51,488 nucleotides of DNA from Chloroflexota bacterium (GTDB lineage: Bacteria > Chloroflexota > Limnocylindria > Limnocylindrales > CSP1-4): assembly GCA_030446555.1 (NCBI GenBank), contig JAUJNA010000005.1, positions 43,561 to 95,048 on the forward strand. The letters are read 5' to 3'. The stretch's first letter is position 1; each line of letters starts with the position of its first letter. The position numbers and the translations under genes were made by a program. Below the pieces are notes generated by a model, which did not search any database, was not told the DNA's origin, and was given only the letters and a program-made list of their open reading frames with translations. This document shows, piece by piece, positions 31,444 to 40,367 of this stretch.

Positions 31444-32139
31444 GTGTCGGACCAGTACGAGGAGATCGACCTCGCGGCGCTCCCGGATGAGGAGCTCGTC
31501 GAGCAGATGCACAACGATCTCTACGACGGGATGAGGGACGAGATCGTCATCGGGACGAACATCCTGCTGGAGCGGGGATGGTCGGCGACGAGGGTGCTGG
31601 ACGATGCGCTCGTGGCGGGCATGAAGATCGTGGGCATCGACTTCCGCGACGGCATCCTCTTCGTCCCGGAGGTCCTCCTGGCCGCGAACGCCATGAAGGC
31701 CGGGATGGAGATCCTCCGTCCGCTGCTCGCCGAGACCGGTGCCGAGCCGGTCGGGAAGGTGGTCATCGGGACCGTCAAGGGCGACATCCACGACATCGGC
31801 AAGAACCTGGTGGGGATGATGTTCGAAGGCGCCGGCTTCGAGGTCGTGGACATCGGCATCAACACGGACGCCGAACGGTTCCTCGCCGCCCTCGAGGAGC
31901 ACAGGCCGGACATCCTGGGCATGTCAGCGCTCCTGACGACCACGATGCCGTACATGAAGGTGGTCATCCAGGCGCTCAAGGATCGGGGGATGCGCGACGA
32001 CTACATCGTCCTCGTGGGTGGGGCGCCGCTCAACGAGGAGTTCGGGGTGGCCGTCGGCGCCGACGCCTACTGCCGGGATGCAGGCGTGGCCGCCGAGACG
32101 GCGCGGCGGCTGATCGATGAGCGTCGTGCCGCCGCCTGA
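31444..32139 (+). CDS. corrinoid protein (methyl carrier of MtbC/MttC type)
   Basis: The 231-residue protein has the helical cap domain (residues about 10-95) and the B12-binding Rossmann domain with the ligand motif D114-x-H116-xx-G119 in KGDIHDIGKNLV. SALLTTTMPYMKVVIQAL and VLVGGAPLNEEFGVAVGADAYCRD follow. Such proteins carry the methyl group between a substrate methyltransferase and a second methyltransferase. The GTG at 31444 has AGAAGGGAA upstream and is preferred over an in-frame ATG at 31384 inside the operator region. It heads an operon with a methyl-THF:corrinoid methyltransferase and an activator. The MttB-like partner is encoded at 45058. Confidence 0.92.
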   Translation: MSDQYEEIDLAALPDEELVEQMHNDLYDGMRDEIVIGTNILLERGWSATRVLDDALVAGMKIVGIDFRDGILFVPEVLLAANAMKAGMEILRPLLAETGAEPVGKVVIGTVKGDIHDIGKNLVGMMFEGAGFEVVDIGINTDAERFLAALEEHRPDILGMSALLTTTMPYMKVVIQALKDRGMRDDYIVLVGGAPLNEEFGVAVGADAYCRDAGVAAETARRLIDERRAAA

Positions 32140-32791
32140 AGCCGAGTCGATCCCGACGGGTCCGCCCACGCCACGGCTCCTCGTCATCGGCTGCGGTGCC
32201 CTGGCCCGCGAGCTGGTGGCCCTGACAGGGCGGCTTCCCGACGTGGAGGTCACCTGCCTGCCGCCGTCCCTCCACGACCGCCCGGGTGGCATCCCCGGTG
32301 CGGTCCGCGAGAAGATCCGCGCTGCTCGCGTGGGTGGCCGATACTCGGGCATCTTCGTCGCCTATGCCGACTGCGGGACGGGCGGGCTTCTGGACCGGGT
32401 CCTGGAGGACGAGAGCGTCGAGCGGCTGCCGGGCGCTCACTGCTACGAGTTCTTCGCCGGACGCGAGGACTTCGCCCGGCTTGCGGAGGACGAGCCTGCG
32501 ACGTTCTGGCTGACCGACTTCCTGGCCCGGAACTTCCAGCGGCTCGTCATCGAGGGCCTGGGGATCGACCGCCACCCGGAGCTCCAGGCCCTCTACTTCG
32601 GGAACTACCGGCGCCTCGTGTATCTCTCCCAGACGGGCGGTCCGGAGTTGCTCGCCCTTGCTCGCGGCGCGGCCGACACGCTGCGTCTGGCATTCGAGCA
32701 CCGGCACACGGGCTACGGCGAGCTGGCGACCTCGATCGCGGCCGCCCTGACCCGTCCCGGTCCCCGCCCCGCCGACACGGTGGTCGCCTGA
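32117..32791 (+). CDS. DUF1638 domain protein
   Basis: The 224-residue protein has the DUF1638 features: LLVIGCGALARELVAL near the start, GRYSGIFVAYADCGTGGLLDR, AHCYEFFAG and TFWLTDFLARNF. Cys residues in IGCGA, CLPPSLHD, DCGTG and HCYEF are spaced like possible metal or cofactor ligands. It overlaps the corrinoid protein gene by 23 bases. From memory DUF1638 genes often accompany corrinoid methyltransferase genes, and position argues for a role in the methyl-transfer system. The activity is unknown. Confidence 0.8.
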   Translation: MSVVPPPEAESIPTGPPTPRLLVIGCGALARELVALTGRLPDVEVTCLPPSLHDRPGGIPGAVREKIRAARVGGRYSGIFVAYADCGTGGLLDRVLEDESVERLPGAHCYEFFAGREDFARLAEDEPATFWLTDFLARNFQRLVIEGLGIDRHPELQALYFGNYRRLVYLSQTGGPELLALARGAADTLRLAFEHRHTGYGELATSIAAALTRPGPRPADTVVA

Positions 32792-32794
32792 GCG

Positions 32795-33145
32795 ATGGCC
32801 ACGCTGACGGTCATCCTGTGGCGCGATATCCCGGCCCAGGTCGTAGCCCGAGACGGTCGCCGCACGAGCAAGGTCGTCCTCCACCCACGCTTCCAGGTGG
32901 CGATCGACAAGGCCGCCAGCCGCGCTGGCAAGCGCGCCTACAACGACTACATCGAGGAGTGGCACAAGGTCCAACGCCCGTGCACAGATGACATCGAAGC
33001 GGAGGTCCGCGTCGAGTCCGAGCGGCTCGAAGCGGGATACTCGAAGCATCGGCTGGCGGAGCTGATCGTGTCCGGTGGCCTGGAGGGAGGCTCGGCGCTC
33101 CCACCGGCCTACGATGAGACGCCCTCTCGGTCGGGGACAGCATGA
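32795..33145 (+). CDS. 'virulence factor'-domain small protein in the corrinoid operon
   Basis: The 116-residue protein contains LTVILWRDIPAQVVARDG, the KVVLHPRFQVAIDKAA segment and YNDYIEEWHK. This matches the short 'Virulence_fact' domain named in Pfam; the name reflects an old annotation, not a proven role. It begins three bases after the DUF1638 stop and overlaps the methyl-THF methyltransferase start as ATGA, so it is firmly part of the one-carbon operon. No catalytic motif, signal or membrane segment is evident. Function unknown. Confidence 0.7.
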   Translation: MATLTVILWRDIPAQVVARDGRRTSKVVLHPRFQVAIDKAASRAGKRAYNDYIEEWHKVQRPCTDDIEAEVRVESERLEAGYSKHRLAELIVSGGLEGGSALPPAYDETPSRSGTA

Positions 33146-34050
33146 CGCGCACCGTCGTCTCGTCCGCCACACGAGATGTCGTGATCGGTGACGACCGGCC
33201 CTTCGTCATCATCGGTGAGCGGATCAACCCGACCGGCCGGAAGCTCCTCGCCGAGGAGATGAAGGCGGGCGACTTCTCGCGCGTGGAGCGCGACACGATC
33301 GCCCAGGTGGAGGCCGGTGCCCACATGCTCGATGTGAACGCGGGGATCCCGCTCGCTGACGAGCCGGCCATCCTCGCCCGGACCATCCAGCTCGTCCAGT
33401 CGCTGACGGACGTGCCGCTGTCCATCGACAGCTCGATCGTCGAGGCGCTCGAGGCCGGCCTGGCGGCCTACCGCGGCAGGGCCCTCGTGAACTCGGTGAC
33501 GGGCGAGGAGGAGCGCCTGGAGCGCGTCCTGCCGCTGGTGAAGAAGTACGGCGCGGCAGTGGTCGCGATCAGCAACGACGAGACGGGGATCAGCGAGGAT
33601 CCCGACGTCCGATTCGCGGTCGCCAAGCGGATCGTGGAGCGGGCTGCCGACCATGGGATCCCCCGCGAGGACATCGTCGTGGACCCGCTGCTCATGCCGA
33701 TCGGAGCGCTGCCCACGGCCGGCCGGCAGGTCTTCCGTATCCTGGGACGGCTGCGCGACGAGCTCAAGGTGAACTCGACCTGTGGGGCGTCGAACGTCAG
33801 CTTCGGCCTCCCCAACCGAGAGGGCATCAACGCCACGTACCTGGCGATGGCCATGGCGAGCGGCCTCACCTCCGCCATCACGAACCCGCTCGCGGAAGGC
33901 GTCCGCCACGCGGTCATGGCGGGTGACGTGCTGATGGGCAACGACAGGGACGCCGCGCGCTGGATCCGCACCTTCCGGATGGCGCCTGCCGAAGGAGAGC
34001 AGGGCCGGCGCATCAACCGGCGCCGCGTGCTGTCGGCCGGTCCAGGATGA
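33142..34050 (+). CDS. methyltetrahydrofolate:corrinoid methyltransferase (AcsE/MtgA-like)
   Basis: The 302-residue TIM-barrel protein of the pterin-binding family shows FVIIGERINPTGRKLL, AGAHMLDVNAGIP, VPLSIDSSIVEALEAGL, NSVTGEE, VVAISNDETGI and NSTCGASNVSFGLPNR. It moves methyl groups between THF and the corrinoid protein; here the direction would be from methyl-corrinoid to THF. The gene overlaps its neighbours by four bases on both sides. In MtgABC glycine-betaine systems this is the MtgA role. Confidence 0.92.
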   Translation: MTRTVVSSATRDVVIGDDRPFVIIGERINPTGRKLLAEEMKAGDFSRVERDTIAQVEAGAHMLDVNAGIPLADEPAILARTIQLVQSLTDVPLSIDSSIVEALEAGLAAYRGRALVNSVTGEEERLERVLPLVKKYGAAVVAISNDETGISEDPDVRFAVAKRIVERAADHGIPREDIVVDPLLMPIGALPTAGRQVFRILGRLRDELKVNSTCGASNVSFGLPNREGINATYLAMAMASGLTSAITNPLAEGVRHAVMAGDVLMGNDRDAARWIRTFRMAPAEGEQGRRINRRRVLSAGPG

Positions 34051-36113
34051 ACGCCCCGCCGCCGTCGACGGGAGCCGCCGATCCTCTCGTCATCTTCACG
34101 CCCTCAGGCCGGCGGGGCCGATCGCCGGCCGGCACGACCATCCTCGACGCGGCGCGCGCGCTGGGCGTCGACATCGATTCGGTCTGCGGTGGGCGCGGGA
34201 TCTGCGGCCGATGCCAGGTCCAGCAGAGCGTGGGGAGCTTCGCCAAGCACGGCATCGACTCCCGCTCGGAGCACCTGTCCGAGCTCTCCCCCGTGGAGGT
34301 GGAGTACCGCGACGCCCGTGGACTAGAGCCCGGCCGTCGGCTCTCCTGCGTCGCCCGTCTCCATGGCGACGCGGTCATCGACGTCCCACCCGAGAGCCAG
34401 GTCTACCGCCAGGTCGTCCGCAAGGGCCTGGACATCCGCGACTTCCACATCGACCCGGGCGTCCGGCTCCACTACGTCCAGGTCGCTCCGCCGGGGCTCG
34501 CCTCGCCGTCGGGAGACCTCGCCCACCTTGTGGAGGCGCTGGAGGCGGAATGGGGGCTGACCGACCTCGAGACGGATCTCCATGTCATCCGGGCGCTCCA
34601 GCCGGCGCTGGAGGCCGGGGGTCGGGCGGTGACCGTGGCGGTGCACGACGGGCGGATCATCAGCGCGGTCTGGCCGGGCCTCCACGACAGGGCGTACGGG
34701 GTCGCCATCGACGTCGGGTCGACGACCATCGCCGGACACCTGGCCGACCTGGCCGATGGCGCGGTCCTGGCGTCGAACGGGGTGATGAATCCGCAGATCC
34801 GGTTCGGCGAGGACCTGATGAGCCGGGTCTCGTACGCGATGATGCACCCTGACGGGGCGGCCGAGATGACAGCGGCTGTGCGCACCGCCATCAACGGTCT
34901 CCTCGCCGGGCTCGTTGGCAAGGCGGGCATCAAGCGCCACGACATCCTGGAGCTGGCGGTGGTCGGCAACCCGATCATGCATCACCTCCTCCTCGGCATC
35001 GACCCCGTCCCGCTCGGGTCCGCGCCGTTCGCGCTGGCGACCGACCGTTCCGTCCGCGTGCGCGCTGTGGAGCTCGAGCTCAAGACCCATCCCGGCGCTC
35101 GCGTCTACGTCCTGCCGTGCATCGCGGGACACGTGGGCGCCGACACGGCGGGCGTCATCCTGGCCGAGACGCCGCACGTCAGCGAGACGGTCAGCCTCGT
35201 GGTGGACGTCGGCACGAACGCCGAGATCGTCCTCGGGAACCGCGATCGTCTGCTCGCCGCCTCGAGCCCCACCGGCCCCGCCTTCGAAGGCGCGCAGATC
35301 AGTGGCGGACAGCGCGCCGCGCCGGGGGCCATCGAGCGCGTCCGGGTCGACCGGCAGACGCTGGAGCCCCGGTTCAAGGTCATCGGGTCGGAGATCTGGT
35401 CGGACGACCCTGGCTCTGCGGAAGCCCATCGCGAGACCGGCGTGACGGGCATCTGCGGCTCGGGGATCGTCGAGGTGATCGCGGAGCTCTTCCTGGCGGG
35501 CGTCATCACGCCGGACGGGATCGTCGACGGCTCGCTCGCCTCCCGCACGCGGCGTGTCATCGCCGATGGACGCACCTTCTCGTACCTCCTCCACGACGGT
35601 TCGGCCGCCGGCCGGCCGCGCATCGCCGTGACCCAGAACGACGTCCGGGCGATCCAGTTGGCGAAGGCGGCGCTGTATGCGGGTGCTCGGCTGCTGATGG
35701 ACCGGCTGGGCGTCGAGACGATCGATCGGATCCGGCTCTGTGGCGCGTTCGGGAGCCAGATCGACCCCCTCCACGCGATGGTCCTGGGGCTCATCCCGGA
35801 CTGCGATCCCTCGCACGTCAGGTCGGCCGGGAACGCGGCCGGGACCGGGGCTCTCATCGCGCTGCTGTCGCGCGCAGCGCGACGCGAGATCGAGGGCATC
35901 GTCCGCACGGTCGAGAAGATCGAGACAGCCGTGGAGCCGCGCTTCCAGGAGCACTTCGTGGAGGCGATGGCGTTCCCCCACCGGACGGCGGGATATCCGC
36001 ACCTCTCCCGGGTGGCCGACCTGCCGGCACGCCCGGGCGGCACGGCGGCCGAAGCGCGCCCCGCACGACGACGACGCTCGAGCGTGGTCCCGCTCCAGGC
36101 CTCGGACGCCTGA
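34047..36113 (+). CDS. ASKHA-domain ferredoxin, reductive activator of corrinoid protein (RACo/RamA type)
   Basis: The 688-residue protein starts with a [2Fe-2S] ferredoxin domain (Cys47, 53, 56 in SVCGGRGICGRC and Cys101). A linker follows, then the large ASKHA ATPase domain (VAIDVGSTTIAGHLADL, VVDVGTNAEIVLG, GTGALIALLS). These proteins use ATP to drive reduction of inactive Co(II) corrinoid to Co(I), a repair step every corrinoid methyltransferase system needs, especially in air. It overlaps the methyl-THF methyltransferase gene by four bases. The last 60 residues are a basic, low-complexity tail. Confidence 0.9.
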   Translation: MNAPPPSTGAADPLVIFTPSGRRGRSPAGTTILDAARALGVDIDSVCGGRGICGRCQVQQSVGSFAKHGIDSRSEHLSELSPVEVEYRDARGLEPGRRLSCVARLHGDAVIDVPPESQVYRQVVRKGLDIRDFHIDPGVRLHYVQVAPPGLASPSGDLAHLVEALEAEWGLTDLETDLHVIRALQPALEAGGRAVTVAVHDGRIISAVWPGLHDRAYGVAIDVGSTTIAGHLADLADGAVLASNGVMNPQIRFGEDLMSRVSYAMMHPDGAAEMTAAVRTAINGLLAGLVGKAGIKRHDILELAVVGNPIMHHLLLGIDPVPLGSAPFALATDRSVRVRAVELELKTHPGARVYVLPCIAGHVGADTAGVILAETPHVSETVSLVVDVGTNAEIVLGNRDRLLAASSPTGPAFEGAQISGGQRAAPGAIERVRVDRQTLEPRFKVIGSEIWSDDPGSAEAHRETGVTGICGSGIVEVIAELFLAGVITPDGIVDGSLASRTRRVIADGRTFSYLLHDGSAAGRPRIAVTQNDVRAIQLAKAALYAGARLLMDRLGVETIDRIRLCGAFGSQIDPLHAMVLGLIPDCDPSHVRSAGNAAGTGALIALLSRAARREIEGIVRTVEKIETAVEPRFQEHFVEAMAFPHRTAGYPHLSRVADLPARPGGTAAEARPARRRRSSVVPLQASDA

Positions 36114-36116
36114 TCG

Positions 36117-37040
36117 ATGCTCTTCCGTCGCCGGCACGGTCTGTCCCCTTCGGCCAGAGAGGCGCTCGGCGGCGTGCTCTCCGCCCCGACATTCGAGCTC
36201 ATCCCGCTCAAGGACGCGATGGATCATGCCGGGTCCCTGCCACCCGGCGCGCGGGTCTCGGTCACAGCCTCCCCGATCAAGGGGCTCCAGTCGACGATCG
36301 CGCTCTCCGAGCAGCTCCAGGCGGACGGCTTCCGTGCCGTTCCCCACATCGCGGCGCGGATGGTGCGCGACCGCGCCCACCTCGGCGACCTCCTGGCCTC
36401 GCTGGAGCGTGCGGGGATCGATCGGGCCTTCATCGTGGGTGGCGACGCGAAGGTGCACGGCGACTTCCCCGATGGGCTGTCGCTCCTCCGCGAGATGAGC
36501 GAGATGGGCCACCCGTTGCGCGAGATCGGTATCCCGTGCTATCCGCAGGGTCATCCGTTCATCGCGGACGGTCCTCTCCTCGAGGCCGTCCGTGAGAAGG
36601 CGACGTATGCCAGCTACATGACCACGCAGCTGTGCTTCGAGCCGGCCGCGATCGCCTCCTGGCTCGCCGCACGACGGTCGGAGGGGATCTCGCTGCCGGT
36701 CCACATCGGCGTGCCGGGGGTCACCGAGCCACACCGGCTCCTCGCGATCAGCGCCCGGATCGGCGTCGCCGACACCCACCGCTTCCTCACCAAGAACATC
36801 CGCTTCGTAGCGCGACTCGTGCGCAGCGGTGGCTTCTTCCGACCGGATGCGCTGCTCGAGGGGCTCGCCCCGCACATCGCGGACCCCACGGCGGGCATCG
36901 TCGATCTCCATCTCTACACGTTCAACGCCGTCAGCCCGACCGAGACCTGGCGACGGCGTTACCTGAGGGCGCTCGCCCCCGACACCGTCGCAGGGCCGAC
37001 CGCGGAGGTCCGTCCCACCGCGGGCGGCGCGGTCCGATGA
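36117..37040 (+). CDS. metF: methylenetetrahydrofolate reductase family protein
   Basis: The 307-residue protein is a divergent MetF-type barrel with FELIPLKDAMDHAG, RVSVTASPIKGLQSTIALSEQL, FIVGGDAKVHGDFPDG, ASYMTTQLCFEPAAI and DLHLYTFNAV. MetF interconverts methyl- and methylene-THF using FAD. The canonical N-terminal FFPP motif is not present, so electron donor and direction cannot be read from sequence. Within this operon, oxidation of methyl-THF is the expected direction. It starts three bases after the ASKHA gene and overlaps fhs by four. Confidence 0.85.
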   Translation: MLFRRRHGLSPSAREALGGVLSAPTFELIPLKDAMDHAGSLPPGARVSVTASPIKGLQSTIALSEQLQADGFRAVPHIAARMVRDRAHLGDLLASLERAGIDRAFIVGGDAKVHGDFPDGLSLLREMSEMGHPLREIGIPCYPQGHPFIADGPLLEAVREKATYASYMTTQLCFEPAAIASWLAARRSEGISLPVHIGVPGVTEPHRLLAISARIGVADTHRFLTKNIRFVARLVRSGGFFRPDALLEGLAPHIADPTAGIVDLHLYTFNAVSPTETWRRRYLRALAPDTVAGPTAEVRPTAGGAVR

Positions 37041-38743
37041 CGTTCCCATCGGATCTGGAGATCGCGCGATCGGTCAGCCCGCGCCCTATCGCCGACGTGG
37101 CTCGAGACCTGGGACTGCGGGACGATGAGATCGAGCCCTACGGGCGCACGAAAGCGAAGGTGACGCTGGATGCGATCGGACGTCTGGAAGGGGAGCGACC
37201 GCGCGGCAAGTACGTCGTGGTCACGGCCATCACTCCGACGCCGCTGGGCGAGGGCAAGTCGACGACGACCGTCGGGCTGGCGCAGGGCCTGAGCAGGATC
37301 GGGCGGAAGGCCGCCGTGTGCATCCGTCAGCCATCGCTCGGACCGGTCTTCGGGATCAAGGGCGGGGCCGCCGGGGGCGGCTACAGCCAGATCTTGCCGA
37401 TGGATGACTTCAATCTCCATCTGACCGGCGACGTCCACGCCATCGGCGCGGCGCACAACCTGGCGGCCGCGTTCCTCGACAACAGCCTGCACCACAAGAA
37501 CCCGCTGGGGATCGACCCGCACTCCATCATCTGGCCGCGCGTCGTCGACGTCAGTGACCGGGCTCTCCGACGCACCATCATCGGACTCGGGGGCCGCGAG
37601 AACGGCGTCCCGCGCGAGACGGAGTGGCAGATCACCGTCGCCTCGGAGGTGATGGCGGCCCTCGCGCTCACGAGCGACATCCACGACCTGCGTGCCCGAC
37701 TGGGCCGGATGGTCCTCGCCATGCGCACCGACGGGACACCCGTCACCGCGGACGACCTGCGAGTGGCGGGGGCGATGACCGCCCTCCTGACCGATGCCAT
37801 CAAGCCGAACCTTCTCCAGACCCTGGAGGGAGGGCCGGCGTTCGTCCACTGTGGTCCGTTCGGGAACATCGCACATGGCAACAACTCCGTCCTCGCGGAC
37901 CGGATCGCGCTGGCCACCAATGAGATCGTCTGTACCGAGGCCGGCTTCGGGGCGGACATGGGCGCCGAGAAGTTCTTCGACATCAAGTGCCGCGCATCCG
38001 GCCTGCGGCCCGACGCCGCCGTCGTGGTGGCCACCATCCGCGCCCTCAAGATGCATGGCGGGGTGGGAAGGATCGTGGCGGGCGCTTCACTCGATCCGGC
38101 ATTCGCCAGGGAGGATGTGGAGGCCGTGCGGACCGGCGCAGCGAACCTGGCCAAGCAGATCGAGAACGTCCACGCCTTCAACGTGCCGGCGGTCGTCGCG
38201 ATCAACGTCTTCCCGACTGACACGCCCGCTGAGATCGAGGCCGTTCGGGAGGCCGCGCTCGCGGCCGGAGCCCGTGACGCGGTCGTCGCGCGCCACTTCA
38301 CCGACGGCGGCGCGGGAGCGGCGGCGCTCGCCGAAGCGGTATGGGAAGCGGCGCAGGTCGGCGCGCCCGACTTCCGCTTCCTCTACCCGGACGAGGCACC
38401 GCTGCTGGCCAAGATCGAGGCCATCGCCTCCTCCATGTACGGGGCGGACGGGGTGGACGTCGCGCCAGCCGCGGCCAAGGCGCTGCGCCGGTACGAGGAG
38501 CTGGGCTTCGGCCATCTGCCCATCTGCATGGCCAAGACGCAGTCTTCGCTGAGCCACGACCCGGCACTCCGCGGCCGGCCGACCGGCTTCCGCGTGCCGA
38601 TCCGCGCCGTCGCGCTGTCGGCCGGCGCCGGCTTCATCACGCCGTTGCTCGGTGATATCCGGACCATGCCGGGCTTGCCGGCGAAACCGGGCGGCGAGGA
38701 GATCGACATCGACGCCGAGGGCAACGTCATCGGCCTCTTCTAG
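37037..38743 (+). CDS. fhs: formate-tetrahydrofolate ligase
   Basis: The 568-residue protein is a full-length formyl-THF synthetase: P-loop TPTPLGEGKST (67-76), RQPSLGPVFGIKGGAAGGGYSQ in overview, FNLHLTGDVHAIGAAHNLAA and FGADMGAEKFFDIKCR. The enzyme links formate and 10-formyl-THF with ATP; run in reverse it yields ATP and formate from formyl-THF. The start ATG 37037 overlaps the reductase gene as ATGA. It closes the operon 31444-38743, and its product formate is the substrate of the FDH at 25871. Confidence 0.95.
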   Translation: MTFPSDLEIARSVSPRPIADVARDLGLRDDEIEPYGRTKAKVTLDAIGRLEGERPRGKYVVVTAITPTPLGEGKSTTTVGLAQGLSRIGRKAAVCIRQPSLGPVFGIKGGAAGGGYSQILPMDDFNLHLTGDVHAIGAAHNLAAAFLDNSLHHKNPLGIDPHSIIWPRVVDVSDRALRRTIIGLGGRENGVPRETEWQITVASEVMAALALTSDIHDLRARLGRMVLAMRTDGTPVTADDLRVAGAMTALLTDAIKPNLLQTLEGGPAFVHCGPFGNIAHGNNSVLADRIALATNEIVCTEAGFGADMGAEKFFDIKCRASGLRPDAAVVVATIRALKMHGGVGRIVAGASLDPAFAREDVEAVRTGAANLAKQIENVHAFNVPAVVAINVFPTDTPAEIEAVREAALAAGARDAVVARHFTDGGAGAAALAEAVWEAAQVGAPDFRFLYPDEAPLLAKIEAIASSMYGADGVDVAPAAAKALRRYEELGFGHLPICMAKTQSSLSHDPALRGRPTGFRVPIRAVALSAGAGFITPLLGDIRTMPGLPAKPGGEEIDIDAEGNVIGLF

Positions 38744-38783
38744 GTCAGAGCCGGCGGTCCTCTTCTAGGTCAGAGCCGGCGGT
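38734..38783. repeat. tandem duplication of a 25-base unit at convergent gene ends
   Basis: The 25 bases 38734-38758 are repeated exactly at 38759-38783. Copy one contains the fhs stop codon (TAG, 38741-38743); copy two contains the asnB stop (TGA on the minus strand, 38770-38772). Without the duplication the two convergent genes would end within the same unit. Confidence 0.95.
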
Positions 38784-40287
38784 CCTCGGTCCAGCGAGCG
38801 ACGTTGCGCAGGATCATGTCGGGTCGGGCATAGCCGTCGCACAGGATGCGGTGGTAGAGCGCCTCTTCCACCGACCGCACCGGCTCGGTGATCGAAGCGC
38901 GGTAGGCATCGAGGTCGATCCCCTCGAGGAGTGGGCTCAGTGCCCCGTCCAGCAGGTCCAGGGTCCCGCTCCCCTCGTCGAACTGCTCCTTGGTCCGCCA
39001 CACGATGTCGGCGGGCAGCAGATCCTCACAGGCCGTGCGCAGGACCCACTTCTCGATGAGGCGCCCATCAGGCATGGTCTTGAGCTTCAGCTCAGGGGGC
39101 ACGCTGAGGGCGAGCGCGATGAAGTCCGTGTCCAGGAACGGGACGCGGCCCTCGATGCTGTGGAGCATCGTCAGGCGGTCGACGCGTTGCAGGTTGATGT
39201 TGTGCAGCGTCGACACGGAGCGACACAACTCCTGGTGTAGGGTCGCGGGGTCGCTCCGGGCCTTGTGGTAGGCATACCCGGCGAAGAGCTCGTCCGCTCC
39301 CTCGCCCGTGAGGATCACCTTCACATGCTCGGCGGCGAGGCGTGAGCAGAAATAGGTGGGGATCGCGCTGCGCACCAGGTCCTGGTCGAACGATTCGAGG
39401 GCGTGCACGATCTCCGGGAGCTTGTCCACCACCTCGGCGGGGGTCATCAGGTACTCGTGGTGGATCGACCCGATGTGTGCAGCGACCCGTCTGGCCGCCT
39501 GGATGTCGCGGGACCCCGCAAGGCCCACCGAGAAGGTATGGAGCTCATCGACGTGTTTCCTGGCCATCGCGGCGATGACGCTCGAGTCCAAGCCTCCCGA
39601 GAGGAACGCACCGACCGGGACGTCGCTCATCAGGTGCGATGCGACGGCATCCTCGAGGCCCTTTCGAACCAGGGCCACGTGCTCCTCCACCGTGCGGTCC
39701 ACGGGAGGCGCGGTCGGCACCTGGTAGTAGGGGACGAAACCCACCCGGCTGTCGAAGTAGCTGCCGGCCGGGAACTCGTGGAGCTCGTCGACCCGATCGG
39801 CCAGTGCCTTCATCTCCGAGGCGAACGCCGTGAACGGGATCCCGGACGGGTCGACCCCGCGACCGTGATACAGCGGCTTGATGCCGATGGGATCGCGCGC
39901 GAGGAACAGGCGGTCGTCGTCGCAGATGGCGAAGGCGAACATGCCCCCTAGCGCTGCCGGGGTGCCTGCGCCTCGCTCCTCGAAGAGATGCAGGATGGCC
40001 TCACTGTCGCTGGTCGTGCTGAAGGTGTGACGACCGGTGAGATCGTCACGCAGGACCGGGAAGTTGTAGATCTCGCCGTTGGCGACGATGGCCGCCGCTC
40101 GCGTCTCGCTGTACAGCGGCTGGGCGCCACCCTGCGGGTCCATGATGGCCAGCCGCCGGTGACCCAGCACGCCGTTGGGCTGGACGTGCATCCCAGAGCC
40201 GTCCGGACCTCGGTGATGGAGGCCGTCCATGGCGCGCTCCACGAGGCCGGTGTCAGACGTTCCCCAGACCCCACAGATGCCACACAT
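38770..40287 (-). CDS. asnB: asparagine synthase (glutamine-hydrolysing)
   Basis: The 505-residue protein has an N-terminal class II glutaminase domain starting at the catalytic Cys2 (MCGICGVWG, HHRGPDG, GHRRLAIMD, VANGEIYNF) and a C-terminal synthetase domain with the PP-loop SGGLDSS (230-236) and ILTGEGADELFAGYAY. ATG 40287 must be the start because the Cys has to follow the initiator Met; a longer frame to 40317 is rejected. It makes asparagine from aspartate, or amidates another carboxylate. It lies opposite to the one-carbon genes and divergent from an IclR gene, so it could be a specialised amidotransferase or simply a housekeeping gene. Confidence 0.9.
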   Translation of the reverse strand: MCGICGVWGTSDTGLVERAMDGLHHRGPDGSGMHVQPNGVLGHRRLAIMDPQGGAQPLYSETRAAAIVANGEIYNFPVLRDDLTGRHTFSTTSDSEAILHLFEERGAGTPAALGGMFAFAICDDDRLFLARDPIGIKPLYHGRGVDPSGIPFTAFASEMKALADRVDELHEFPAGSYFDSRVGFVPYYQVPTAPPVDRTVEEHVALVRKGLEDAVASHLMSDVPVGAFLSGGLDSSVIAAMARKHVDELHTFSVGLAGSRDIQAARRVAAHIGSIHHEYLMTPAEVVDKLPEIVHALESFDQDLVRSAIPTYFCSRLAAEHVKVILTGEGADELFAGYAYHKARSDPATLHQELCRSVSTLHNINLQRVDRLTMLHSIEGRVPFLDTDFIALALSVPPELKLKTMPDGRLIEKWVLRTACEDLLPADIVWRTKEQFDEGSGTLDLLDGALSPLLEGIDLDAYRASITEPVRSVEEALYHRILCDGYARPDMILRNVARWTEDRRL

Positions 40288-40308
40288 CGGTTCGCTGTCA
40301 TCGTAGTC

Positions 40309-40329
40309 GGATCGCATCTCATGCGATCC
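40309..40329. promoter_or_regulatory. perfect 9-base inverted repeat between asnB and IclR gene (operator candidate)
   Basis: GGATCGCAT (40309-40317) and ATGCGATCC (40321-40329) flank CTC. The motif GCATCTC recurs at 40335, followed by GCGCAA that pairs with TTGC. The site lies in the 80-base divergent promoter region, as expected for an IclR operator that controls both directions. Confidence 0.5.
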
Positions 40330-40367
40330 CTATTGCATCTCGCGCAACTATCTGGCACCGTGCGCCC

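Noticed and set aside
32795-33145. A role in virulence for the 'virulence factor'-domain protein
   Set aside because: The name is historical; position inside a one-carbon operon argues for metabolism, and nothing else in the window suggests pathogenicity.
34323-37049. Very long open frame of about 900 codons on the minus strand opposite the corrinoid activator and reductase genes
   Set aside because: High GC makes stop codons rare in opposite frames. The product is Arg/Asp/Gly-rich with no family motif, while the plus strand shows clear conserved proteins.
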